From assembly GCF_023856365.1 (NCBI RefSeq), contig NC_064556.1, forward strand, positions 1,502,001 through 1,566,000: a stretch of 64,000 bases of DNA, read 5' to 3'. Under the pieces are notes generated by a model. That model worked only from the letters and a program-made list of their open reading frames with translations, was not told the DNA's origin and did no database searches. A program made the position numbers and the translations under genes. This DNA comes from Brienomyrus brachyistius. Taxonomy: Eukaryota; Chordata; Actinopteri; Osteoglossiformes; Mormyridae. This document shows positions 22,901 to 31,869 of this stretch, one piece after another; positions within the stretch are counted from its first letter, which is position 1; each line of letters opens with the position of its first letter.

Positions 22901-25900
22901 GATATAACAATAGAGAAAAAAGGATTTCACTCATTGGATCATAAATTCAAGTGTATTTTAAAAAAATGAAGCTCCTCTGGACATCATTCAATTCCTACAT
23001 AAACACACACACATATCCCAGGCAGGAATCGAACCCAAAACCCTAGATGATTGGTTGTAGTGCTGACCACAATATTTATGCAGATTTTAATGAGTCTCAG
23101 GGCAACATGCCATTTAAGATCAATAAGAATTCTCAGTCTAGTCTGGATCTGGTCCCATCAGGCTCCACATTTTACCCACTTCTATTGCAGTATCCTGTCG
23201 TCTAGAACAAGCGAGGAACTCAGCTGCCCCACGTTGGGCGCCAAATTGTTGGGGGAAAAATCAACCTCTGGTAACTCTAGTTAGACCACTTAGAATAAAA
23301 TTCCAGACCTCTCAGTTTTCTCCTTTATTCTAGCAATCCGGCAAAGCGCTCCAGTCACACTCCCGGCACCAGGTACCCCAAGCAACCAATTGATAAACCA
23401 TAACACCCAATTTCCTATAAGGACTTCTAAGTCCTAAATGGTCAAAAAACACCAACAAAGATCAAACGTATAACAAACATAATTCTCATGCTCTATTGGT
23501 TCACCTTGGTAGCAGCGTACATCCACCCATTTTGCTCAATTTCTCAAAACATGTCTCGACCGCTAGTCTTCTACTTGAATTATGGATATAGATATTAATT
23601 TACGGTAAATCCATGGTTAACATATGATTAATGTGACTAACTATTTAAACATTTGTACTACTGCATAACATATTGCGTATGACCTACTTCTACTGTGGAT
23701 CACTTGGGGCAGCAAAAACCTGAAAAATGGTCCCCACAGCGACAAAATAACAGGTTTATATTACATTGTGGGGGATATTTGGTCACCACAATGAAATAAT
23801 AATATAATCCACACACACACACACACACACGTGCATACACACACACGTGCGTACACACGCACACACCTGCATACACACACACACCAATTCTCACTTTCTC
23901 CAGGTGTTTCACGTGATATTTGACGATGTGGTCAGCCATTATATGGGAGCATATTTGGGTATAAATGATGGCACAGCACTGGTGCTCCTATAGTCATAAA
24001 ATGTAGACGCACTTTCTACAAAAATGGTCACAAAATGTGGCTAAATGGTCACAGAACTGTGAACCACTTTCCAGGTTTGGTCGGTGCCATAAAAGTACTG
24101 AAGTTCGATACCCAGCCCTACTTTGGGGACACCTGGCAGAACAATGGCTGACGGCTGCAATAGAAGCTGTTTCATTGGTCTGAATATGTTTATGGGAGGA
24201 TTTACATATAATTTTCACATAGTATTTTCGCAAGCATTGTTAATAATACACAGTACCGTTAACAAAGCCTAGGTTGCGTATATGGTTGTGTCTAAAAACG
24301 TTTTCTTTTCCAGGTTGGACAGCTGTAATCTCACAGAGAAATGCTGTGATGCGCTGGCTTCGGCTCTCAGATCAAACTCCTCACAGTTGAGAGAGCTGGA
24401 TCTGAGTGACAATGACCTGCAGGATTCAGGAGTGAAGCTGCTCTCTGCTGGACTGGAGGATTCACACTGTAAACTGGGGATACTGAGGTCAGTATTACTG
24501 GGTATTCCAGGCTGTAAACTGGAGATACTGAGGTCAGTATTACTGGGTATTCCACATGATACACTAGAGATACTGAGGTCAGTTTTACTGGGTATTCCGG
24601 ACAGTAAACTGGATATATTGAAATCAGTATTACTGGGTATTCCACACTGTAAACTAGAGTTACTGAGGTCAGTATTGCTTGTGAGGGTTTTATAGGGGAA
24701 ATGAGGACGCTGTCGCAGAATCAGATGCGAAGAAACTCCTTTAATTACGAAAAGGCAGTTCGTTGTCCAGGTCCTAATAACGGAGAGCATAGAACACCAA
24801 AACCCAAGATGCTGGCAGGATCGTTATCGTGGGGCAGGCTGAGGTCGGGTGATGTGCGGAGTCGATCTTGGGGCTTGACAAATATCGTGGTCAGGGTGCT
24901 GACAGGAAGTGACATTTTTCGTGACGTTTTCATCCAAGTTCCAAGTTGGAGAGAAATAATCGAGCGCACCATAAATGAAGAAAGGTGGGTCAAGGAATCC
25001 CCGGAGGTGTTGTCTTCCTGATGTCAGTTGGGGATCCCCGGGGTTCATCCGTGACAATTGCTGGGTATTCCCCACTGTAAATGGGAGACACTGAGGTCAG
25101 TTTTACTGGGTATTCCACACTAAACTGGGGCCACTGAGGTCAGTATTACTGGGTATTCCACACTGTAAATTGGACATGTTGAGGTCAGTATTACTGGGTA
25201 TTCCACACTGTAAACTGGAGATACTGAGGTTAGTATACTGGGTATTATACTGTGATTATTGAAAGTACTCACATTTACTTAAAAGTAATACTTGTACTGG
25301 TGAGGTGATCTTATTTACCTGAGAGTTTTTGTCTGTCTCTCTGCAGGTTGTCAGGCTGTAGAGTCACAGAAGAAGGCTGTTCTTCCCTGGCTTCAGCTCT
25401 GAGGTCAAACCCCTTACACCTGAGAGAGCTGGACCTGAGCTACAACCACCCAGGAGACTCAGGAGTGAGGCTGCTCTCTGCTGTACTGGAGGATCCCAGC
25501 TGTAAACTGGAGAAGCTGAAGTGAGTACAGAGTGTGTGTCTGACACGCTACAGATACTTATGCATGTATGTGAAGAAGAGGCACCAATAAATAAATAGAT
25601 ACAGCAGTCTATGTCATTCTGCTTCTCCTGTAGTGTGGACCACGGTGGAGAGTGCAGGACCAGACCAGGCTTACAGAAATGTAAGTGTGTTTGCAGGTTT
25701 TTATTAATAATACCATTAATACTACTTTATGAATGTAGTCACACAGTTGTTGTGATGAGTATGTTTTTTGCATTGTATGTATTGTATGAATTTGCCTGTT
25801 TGTGTTTTGGTGAGTTTCTGTGTGTCATTTTGACATCCAAAGGAAAAAAACATCCAGACATCACCAAAAACATTAAATTAAACCATTAATTCAATTATCA

Positions 25901-27219
25901 TAAAAAAACTGTTGGGGTTGGGTTTATAGATGACTGGTTTCTGAAATAAAAATTGTAGTCTGGGAACTTCTGCACAAACAAATGTACACAATTTCTTTTT
26001 GAGATCCATTAGTACTGTCATAAGACGGCTCCCATAGTCTCCCCAAACCGGCGGTGATATCGGACTCTCTCCTCGGTCTGTGGTTAACGCTGCTGTGAGG
26101 AGGTTCGGGTCTGAATTGTTTAGAAGGAAGTTTATATTTTAACGTAAAGACACTCATTTTGGTATTAATCTTTGGTGTCAAATTTTTGTGGTAAATATGT
26201 TTGTGGTGAGTCTGTCTGATGAATGCCGTCACTCTGTATTTTTATTTACCCGTAATGAAGTCGTTAGTTTAGCACTTGTGGCATTTGGTGGCCGACATTC
26301 CCTCAGGTATTTCACACACAGACAGCTCCAGGTTACAGACGGAATCCGTTCCCAAAGTCTGTCTTTAAGTCGAGTTTGTAGACAAGTCGGAATCATAAAC
26401 AGGGTACACAATACTTTACAGTAAAAATAGAAGTCAATTTGTTACTGTACTGTACCTCCAACTGACAAGCGCATGCATTCATTATTTTTAATATAACAGT
26501 TTTCCTGGCAGTACGTCTGTAAGTACGAGGTGTCCGTAAGTCGGGCGTTCTTAACTCTGGGGCTGCCTGTATCTGAATTCCCGGTTCGGATTGGGAAGCT
26601 GCGCTGTTCTTGTATCGTACTGAAAATAAAGCACAGGCTGAAATGCTGCTCTGCCTGATGGTCTTAGCGGCTCTTTCTCCTGCCTACAGACTCCTGCCAG
26701 CTGACGCTGGACCCCAACACAGCAAACAGACACCTGTCTCTGTCAGAGGGGAACAGGAAGGCGACATGGGGGGCAAAGCAGCCATATCCTGATCATCCAG
26801 AGAGATTTGGCCGGTGGCACCAAGTTCTGTGCAGAGAGAGTCTGACTGGCCGCTGTTACTGGGAGGCTGAGTGGGATGGGGATGATGCCCGGATAGGAGT
26901 GACTTATAAAGGGATCGAGAGGAAAGGATGGAGTGATTGTCTGCTTGGATACAATGACAAGTCATGGAGTCTGTGGTGTGATCCTGACAGTTACTCTGTC
27001 CGGCACAATAATAAACAGACTTTCATACCCATAGAGCCCTCAGGCTCCCGCAGAGTAGGAGTGTATCTGGACTGGGGGGCTGGTGCTCTGTCCTTCTACA
27101 AAGTCTCCTCTGATGGACTGACCCTCCTGCACAGGGTCACCTCCTCATTCACTGAGCCCCTGTGTCCAGCATTTGGGGTTTATCCAGACACCTCAGTGTC
27201 GCTGTGCATGCTGGGATAG
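16862..27219 (+). CDS. NLR gene A: NLRC3-like receptor, FISNA-NACHT-LRR-B30.2 (9 coding exons)
   Basis: Fish-specific cytosolic NOD-like receptor, probably in innate immune sensing. Exons that keep phase: 16862-16968, 18560-18673, 19338-19401, 19583-19811, 19979-21701, 24314-24487, 25347-25520, 25634-25680, 26690-27219. Their sum is 3162 bases, giving 1053 residues. All introns begin GT and end AG. Residues 1-95 are the Ser/Pro-rich N-terminal linker seen in fish NLRs. Residues 96-171 form a helical domain ([12 protein letters not shown]). Walker A is GVAGIGKT (267-274) and Walker B is LFIFDGLDE (D342). Two LRR exons cover residues 746-861, then a linker and B30.2 (878-1053). The ATG sits in AAAATGG context. 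No disruption is seen. Signalling partners and ligand are not deducible from sequence. Confidence 0.85.
17196..17328 (+). mobile_element. 5'-truncated SINE (DANA/Mermaid-like) in gene A intron 1
   Basis: Matches the 3' part of the element at 7863-8223 (CCTGCGATGGGCTGGCCC through GGTTTGGAAAATGGATGG). Gene B lacks it, so it inserted after the duplication or was lost in B. Confidence 0.7.
17604..18440 (-). mobile_element. CR1/L2-group LINE relic, interrupted by a SINE
   Basis: On the minus strand, 18436-18200 reads [18 protein letters not shown]..., the typical region between endonuclease and RT of CR1/L2-type ORF2. Then 17836-17604 reads [19 protein letters not shown], again in the expected order. 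A tRNA-derived SINE separates them (17837-18000). A shorter copy of the second part survives in gene B at 32716-32843, so the LINE predates the duplication. Confidence 0.6.
17837..18000 (+). mobile_element. tRNA-derived SINE
   Basis: tRNA-like head GTGGGCAGAGTGGTGGTTCT with B-box GGTTCAAATCC at about 17894, followed by TGGGCCCTTGAGCAAGGCCC, a hallmark of several teleost tRNA SINEs. It sits inside the LINE relic. Confidence 0.65.
18560..18673 (+). CDS. Gene A coding exon 2
   Basis: Acceptor GTCCACAG, donor AGAG|GTAAAT, 114 bases, phase 2 to phase 2. It encodes [19 protein letters not shown], the motif ([12 protein letters not shown]) typical of the repeated N-terminal exons of fish NLRC3-like genes. 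Confidence 0.85.
18822..19290. repeat. 45-bp tandem repeat in gene A intron 2, open on both strands
   Basis: About ten units of 45 bases (GTCAGTGCTGTGATGGAGCT and on). Successive copies alternate between GATCAG/GATGAG and GTGATGG/GTGAAGG variants, so a 90-bp dimer is visible in the middle. Because 45 is a multiple of 3, frames stay open on the + strand ([15 protein letters not shown]) and the - strand ([15 protein letters not shown]). It is absent from gene B intron 2. No splice sites frame it well, so I treat it as a minisatellite rather than an exon. Confidence 0.85.
19338..19401 (+). CDS. Gene A coding exon 3
   Basis: Acceptor ATTCACAG, donor GAAG|GTATGC, 64 bases, ends in phase 0. It encodes [19 protein letters not shown]. 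Gene B exon 3 has the same length. Confidence 0.8.
19583..19811 (+). CDS. Gene A coding exon 4: N-terminal helical domain
   Basis: 229 bases between acceptor CATTTTAG and donor AAGA|GTAAGA. It encodes [16 protein letters not shown]... and [20 protein letters not shown], the helical segment that precedes FISNA in fish NLRs. It may play the role of a death-fold-like domain, but this is inference. Confidence 0.85.
19979..21701 (+). CDS. Gene A coding exon 5: FISNA + NACHT + winged-helix region
   Basis: One large 1723-base exon, as is usual in fish NLRC3-like genes. [16 protein letters not shown]...[20 protein letters not shown]: Walker A GVAGIGKT at 20263-20286, Walker [12 protein letters not shown] with Asp at 20488, and sensor-like [13 protein letters not shown]. 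The downstream helical part includes [16 protein letters not shown] and ends at donor CT|GTAAGT. By eye there are about 32 amino-acid differences from gene B over about 500 residues. Exon A is two codons shorter near its start (HLLAQC... versus HLLTKCHR...). Confidence 0.92.
21960..22215 (-). mobile_element. tRNA-derived SINE in gene A intron 5 (ancestral)
   Basis: On the minus strand: GTGACTCAGCAGGCTAAGCC head, GTGGGCCCTTGATCGAGGCC middle, and an ATAAAGGATC tail. An orthologous copy lies at 43405-43650 in gene B, so it predates the duplication. Confidence 0.6.
22612..22856 (+). mobile_element. tRNA-derived SINE in gene A intron 5 (ancestral)
   Basis: B-box-like GGTCGCTGGTTCAGATC, then GACCCTTGACCAAGACCC and the 3' segment CATGGAGAGCAAGCTGGG. 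It is shared with gene B at 44043-44292. Confidence 0.6.
23226..23243 (-). other. tRNA-Lys-type retroviral primer binding site
   Basis: The + strand GCCCCACGTTGGGCGCCA equals the 18-base 3' end of tRNA-Lys(1,2). On the minus strand it reads TGGCGCCCAACGTGGGGC, a primer binding site, placed three bases after an LTR end (CA at 23247). Confidence 0.75.
23247..23740 (-). mobile_element. LTR fragment of an endogenous retrovirus-like element
   Basis: On the minus strand this A/T-rich stretch ends in ...CCCCCAACA, followed by ATT and the tRNA-Lys binding site, so it is the 5' LTR of a reverse-oriented element. Little beyond the binding site remains to the left (about 23100-23225, no gag or pol reading frame). 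The outer LTR boundary is uncertain; CCCCACA near 23738 would be a fitting end. The copy is in intron 5 of gene A and absent from gene B. It is broken and codes for no protein. Confidence 0.5.
23813..23885. repeat. (CA)n microsatellite
   Basis: Imperfect AC repeats with CACGTG/CATGC interruptions. Confidence 0.9.
24314..24487 (+). CDS. Gene A coding exon 6: LRR exon, type a
   Basis: 174 bases (58 codons), acceptor TTTTCCAG, donor CTGAG|GTCAGT. It encodes [37 protein letters not shown] and ends CKLGILR. This is the ribonuclease-inhibitor-type LRR pair typical of NLRs. Confidence 0.9.
24464..25245 (+). repeat. 45-bp minisatellite copying the LRR exon end and its splice donor
   Basis: Unit: ACTGTAAACTGGAGATACTG + AGGTCAGTATTACTGGGTAT + TCCAC. 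The first unit is the true end of exon 6. About five copies run to 24679; an inserted LTR splits the array; about four more copies follow at 25063-25245. Most copies keep the CTGAG|GTCAGT donor. In the first block the exon's frame stays open through the copies ([14 protein letters not shown] repeated) to a stop at 24693. Confidence 0.88.
24680..25056 (+). mobile_element. Solo LTR-like insertion (377 bp) inside the minisatellite
   Basis: The insert starts TGTGAGGGTT and ends CCGTGACA. It is flanked by ATTGCT on both sides (24674-24679 and 25057-25062), a 5-6-bp target duplication. TG...CA ends and the duplication fit a solo LTR. Orientation cannot be fixed with certainty. Confidence 0.65.
25347..25520 (+). 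CDS. Gene A coding exon 7: LRR exon, type b
   Basis: 174 bases, acceptor CTCTGCAG, donor CTGAA|GTGAGT. It encodes [37 protein letters not shown] and ends CKLEKLK. Confidence 0.9.
25634..25680 (+). CDS. Gene A coding exon 8: 47-bp linker before B30.2
   Basis: Acceptor TCCTGTAG, donor AAAT|GTAAGT. It encodes [15 protein letters not shown] and shifts phase from 2 to 1, which fits the B30.2 exon exactly. Confidence 0.85.
26690..27219 (+). CDS. Gene A coding exon 9: PRY-SPRY (B30.2) and stop
   Basis: Acceptor CCTACAG; TAG at 27217-27219. It encodes [20 protein letters not shown] (PRY), [39 protein letters not shown] and ends VSLCMLG. Relative to gene B, changes concentrate in the loops around GDDARIG and [13 protein letters not shown], which could alter binding specificity (inference). 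Confidence 0.9.
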
Positions 27220-27342
27220 CCCAATGCCTGCTGGAGGAATTGTTTTTACTGTATTACAGTGTGACATTGCTGGTTCGCCATGGTAAATCTCTGCTTTTTA
27301 ACCTGTCTAATCCTCTTTACTCTGAAATGTATGTTTGACAAA

Positions 27343-27348
27343 AATAAA
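27343..27348 (+). promoter_or_regulatory. Polyadenylation signal AATAAA of gene A
   Basis: AATAAA lies 124 bases after the stop and is conserved in gene B (52130-52135). A second signal present in gene B (52255) is CCTTAAAGG here, so it is lost. Confidence 0.6.
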
Positions 27349-27559
27349 TGACGGGGTACTGTGAGCTGAGCAAACGTGTTAAAAACATTTTCTCTCTGAC
27401 TAAAATCTAATGTACATGATACATATGTATGTCTATATATTGTATTTGCTACCTGTAAAATGACCTTAAAGGCTTTCTGTTCTATCCTATTAATGTTCTG
27501 CTTAAGCGGTGCCCAAAGCATAACTGAGTAACATAATTAAACAGCACTACGGTGAATTA

Positions 27560-28055
27560 AATTAAAATCACTTTTCTACTTACAAAAGAACATAACTAAT
27601 TAGATTAAGTCAGCTCATACAATAACCGTTTAACAGGAGACATAACTGCTAAAGTAAAAAAAAACACATTAGGAACACAAATTAGATTAAATTACCAAAA
27701 TACAACAAGCAGTAATAAAATGTTTCTTAATAAACCAGTGAACTGCCAAGCCTGAAACCGACAAGCTAATTAGCAAACGGACATGGTCTCTCTCACTTCT
27801 ATTAAAACACGGGGAAAGGATCATTAATAACGAACTACACTCCTTAATTCGTAAATAAATACAGAAAAACAGTGATAAAAATAAAAAAAAAAAAACAATC
27901 GTAGCACTTCTTAGTTTTGCCAAAAAATACAGTGTAATTTTAGAGCAGAACTCCGCGCATTCGCCGTACAGCAGCGCTGAGCTGACGGAGTGTTTCCCGC
28001 CGGACGCAGGATGTGAGACACCGCGTTCCCTCAATTACCGTCCCCACCGCAACAT
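27560..28055. other. 3' flank shared with gene B, no gene seen
   Basis: Aligns with 52330-53620 (AAAACACGGGGAAAGGA, ATGTGAGACACCGCGTTCCC), except that gene B has a hAT-like element inserted. The shared block stops at about 28055, where a transposon begins. Confidence 0.6.
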
Positions 28056-28059
28056 TATT

Positions 28060-29970
28060 TACAGTTTTTTTCTGAATGCTTAAACACTAACAGTCATTCT
28101 TATAGCACAATTTCTGAAACCATTAAACTTGTAGCAAAACTATTCACTAAGTTCACAAAACGTGAAGTACAAACACTGCATTGCAGTCAGTTTGCAATTT
28201 TGTAACACACTCTTTGCAAAACTGTAAACACAAACCACCGCTTTACACTCAATTTCCAAATGATCAGCATACTCCTAGCAAAACTCTACACATTTATGTC
28301 TATTATTAACACTGTTTTCCCAATTGTCTGGCCATTCTGACACATGTGAAAACAATCTTAGATAGTGAGTTCACTTCTCAATCAGCCTGAGCGCTATAAA
28401 TAAGCCACAGCTGAGCATTTGGATCGGACGACAATGGAGGACAGCACTGGACAGAGAGTGAGAAGAGTGGGAATTGGAGGACAACGACGAGGAGGAGGAG
28501 GAGGAGGAGGAGGTGGTGGTGGTGGTGGTAAAGAAGCAAGAAGGGGTGAAGTAGGACGAGGGAGGGAGGGAAGGAGGAAGCGTTCGGCGAGTCAGACATA
28601 GAATTACTGATGACATCAGAGCCACGGTGGTGGACCATGTAATAAACCATGGGACGAGCCTGAGAGAAGCTGGGCAACGGCTTCAGCCTAACCCGAGCCG
28701 CTACACTGTAGCAAACATGGACATTTCAAAATGAGAATCGTTCAGTAAAGTAACTTCCCACCAGGTTTTGTAATGTCACAATACTCTGAGAAACACAATA
28801 CTGTAAACACTTTTTTTTTTCTTCAGAATTGCAAGATGTTTAGCATCTGGTGGCAGAGGAAGGCGATTTCCTCTAGAGCAAGAGACCAATACATTCAATA
28901 TGGTGACATAAAGCCTCTCAGTATTGTCTCATCTGCTTGCATGCAACAGAATCCGAATGAGACAAATTCACAGAGTCCCTTTTGAAAGAAACAGTGAGCG
29001 TGTAAAACAACTGCGATATGAATATGTGCAGGTAAGCTATAGTGTCATTGGTACTGGATCTGGAAGTGCATAGTGCTGAGCGCGGGCCTGCTGAGCGGGG
29101 GCCTGCTGAGCTACATTGTTCTGTCTTGTCTCTTCCAGAGAGTGATGGAGCTAGAGGCAGATGCCATGGGTCTTGAAATGATTTTTGTGTATGAGACAGA
29201 TTTCGACCTTACAAAACAAAGGAGACGTGGCAGGAACATTATTAGCTACCGTGCCATCATCAGTGTCCCAGGACAACGTGGGGGTAATATAACCATGTGT
29301 GCAGCTATAAGCCAAAATGCTGTTCACCATCTTGCAACCCTGGGCTGATACAACACGGCACACATAACATTCCTGGGCACCTTGCATCACATACTTACTA
29401 ATGATCAGAGACCAGAGCAGACCAGGTACGTCATTTGGCACAATGTTAGTTTCCATAGGGCTGCTTTGGTCCACAACTGGTTTACAGACCACCCACTCTT
29501 CACTGTACTCAACCTTTCCCTGTATTTTCCATTATTGAATCCAGTCGAAGAGTTTCTCTGCCTGGCACTGGAAGGTGTATAACCGTCAGGCCCATCAATG
29601 CATAGCCCTTTTACGGGCAGTGGAGGAGATACTGGCCGGAGGTCATGCCAGCCCTGGATACAGCGTTCCAGGAGATATTTTCTCTGGTGCCTTGCACTAG
29701 CGGACACTGCATGCGATGTTAATTAAATCTTGTGGCCAGACCCAGAAAGAAGACAAGATGTAGACCACTTTTTTTGATATTTTTGAAATTTGAAAATTGA
29801 AAGTTGCTGCATGGTGTGTTTAGTAATATGAAGGTTTGTGTTAATTGTTAGGCACAAAAATACCACACTGATGGTCTAAATGAAAAACACATCTTGCTTT
29901 TGCCTTCTCTGTGCACAACTTATGTTAGTTTGATGTCATACATGTAGTTCTGCAAACACACACACAGGCA
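28060..29970 (+). mobile_element. Tc1/mariner (IS630-like) DNA transposon relic
   Basis: A transposon with a non-coding leader (ACAGTTTTTTTCTGAATGC...), an N-terminal Gly-rich segment (GQRVRRVGIGGQRRGGG, from 28434) and DDE-superfamily transposase pieces. Boundaries are approximate. The left edge coincides with the end of the sequence shared with the gene B flank. Confidence 0.6.
28434..29710 (+). pseudogene. Broken IS630-type transposase gene
   Basis: Pieces in order: the Gly/Arg-rich N-terminus, a helix-turn-helix-like part (ATVVDHVINHGTSLREAGQR near 28620) in another frame, then VMELEADAMGLEMIFVYETDFDL, RRRGRNIISYRAIISVPGQRG and GGNITMCAAIS. A stop at 29346-29348 follows; then RPEQTRYVIWHNVSFHRAAL and FPLLNPVEEF. 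The expected catalytic D positions are altered (VYETDF, IWHN) and the frame is broken several times, so it is inactive. A (GGA)n/(GGT)n microsatellite lies in the N-terminal part at 28485-28530. Confidence 0.65.
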
Positions 29971-30025
29971 TTCAAATTTCAAGTGTGGACGTTTATTTCC
30001 ACAACAAAACAAAATTTTGTGAAAA

Positions 30026-30212
30026 TTCATACATCCATTTTCTAAACCGCTTATCCTACTGGGTCGCGGGGGGTCCAGAGCCTATCTCGGAAACAATGGG
30101 CACAAGGCAGGGAACAACCCAGGATGAGGGGTCCAGCCCATCGCAGGGCACATTCACACACCATTCACTCACACAAGCACACCTACGGGCAGTTTAGCAA
30201 GTCCAAGTTAAT
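30026..30212 (-). mobile_element. Truncated SINE (DANA/Mermaid-like), reverse
   Basis: Runs from CATCCATTTTCTAAACCGCT to CTACGGGCAGTTTAGCAAG, the 3' half of the 7863-8223 element on the minus strand. Confidence 0.7.
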
Positions 30213-30635
30213 GTGTCTTCGTGTCTCATGGATCATTCAGTACCATGCAGCAGCACAGTAATGACTGACTGAAATAAAAAGAATCCATTTACTGTAGGTA
30301 CAGAGGTTACCTGGTATTTATTTATTTTAATTTATCTGTATTTTTCCATAATGTTCTCTGCTGATGCTAATGTTCAATAATGATACTGTCAGCTATTTGT
30401 TTTTATTGAGAACATTGTCAGCAGTGCGACATAAATGGGGGGAGGAAGTAATGGGGGGCTTGTTTAATTAATTCTGTTATTAGGAAAACTTCTTACCATG
30501 TTCATGATCTCATGATTATTCCAATACTGCGCACTGCAGTAGTGATGATAACAAAGTATCAGGACTGAAGTGCATGTGTTTGAATGCTGAATGTTATGAA
30601 AGTAACGATATTTATGCTTAATTGTTGTTATTGAC

Positions 30636-30865
30636 TCCGGATGCTCCGGTTTCCCCCCACAGTCCAACAACATGCTGAGGCTAATTGGAGTTGCTAAATT
30701 GCCCATAGGAGTGCATGCGCGAGTGAATGGTGTGTGAGTGTGCCCTGCGATGGGCTGACCCCCCATCCTGGGTTGTTCCCTGCCTCGTGCCCATTGCTTC
30801 CGGGATAGGCTCCGGACCCCCCGCGACCCAGTAGGATAAGTGGTTTGGAAAATGGATGGATGGAA
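30636..30865 (+). mobile_element. 5'-truncated SINE (DANA/Mermaid-like)
   Basis: Runs from CTCCGGATGCTCCGGTTTCC to AAAATGGATGGATGG, the 3' two thirds of the family. Confidence 0.7.
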
Positions 30866-30879
30866 TAAATGTAGCTAGG

Positions 30880-31767
30880 GACTAGCTACATTTGTAGAGG
30901 GCAATAGCAAGCATCGGGAGATAACACCAATCACGTGTACAAATCACAACATTATCTATCACACCCGAAAAGTGTACAATTTACATGACAAACTACTCGA
31001 GGAAATAAGCACTATACACTGTTAAGTTACCCCCCACACAAACACAGGAGCAGGAGCAGGTTCTCCTCCCCCCACCACCACCACCACAGAACGGAGTGAT
31101 AAATGCCCTGTCTGTAAATGAAAGTGAAAGATTTAAAGCCAGAGTCGCCACGTCAGCAAGGAACACGAGTAAGACTCGGGAATAATATAAAGATATTTTG
31201 TATTGCAAGGTAAGTTTATAGTCAGCAGACACAACTAATTATAAAATAATCGGGGGGCAGTTATATTTATTGGGGCGGTCGCACCGCCCCGGGTGTTTTC
31301 TGTGCTTCTGCTTAGAAAATAAAATAATTAATATTTCGTTATTTATTAATTTGATGTGCGGTGGCCGCCCCTTAAATCTGCCCCTGTTTAACACACATGC
31401 TGGGATTTAATACTTCTCAGTATAATCAGACGTTTAATATGTAATTCGATACGCTGTAAATAATCGCATGGAGTAAACGTGCGGTATGGAATAATTAGTC
31501 GAATGTTAAGTGATTTAACACGTTTATATCGAATGTTTTAATGACTTGGGTTCACCTCAAATTCAGCGCCGTCTAACATGGAGCGTATGGCACTACGGGA
31601 ATAAAGTAGATAAAGTTTTGAGGCTGTTGCGTTTTCTTAAGAAAAAAAAAATGTCGCTAACTGCTAGCGTGACGTTGTTGTTATTCTAGTAGCGTCCACT
31701 TCAACGTAAAAGTGTTGATTGTTAGATATTGTATCTGCATGTGTCTGTTTACCCTTCATGTTAACAG
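30880..31767 (+). promoter_or_regulatory. Promoter-proximal region and candidate noncoding first exon of NLR gene B
   Basis: Near-duplicate of 15930-16821. A candidate untranslated exon ends at 31209 (CAAG|GTAAGT). Both genes keep an AATAATATAAAGATATTTTG tract just before the donor. Differences include a CCACCACCACCAC run (31072-31086). Confidence 0.5.
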
Positions 31768-31807
31768 AGGCGCCAGCAGGAATCATCTGCTCTGGATCCG
31801 CACCAAA

Positions 31808-31869
31808 ATGGAGGAACCTGCTTCTGAAATGACCCCCCCTGTGGGGTGTAAATCAAAGGAGCCTGAGAG
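31808..31869 (+). CDS. Gene B coding exon 1 (start codon)
   Basis: ATG in CCAAAATGG context; donor GAGAG|GTAACA. It encodes [20 protein letters not shown], one copy of the motif doubled in gene A. Confidence 0.78.
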
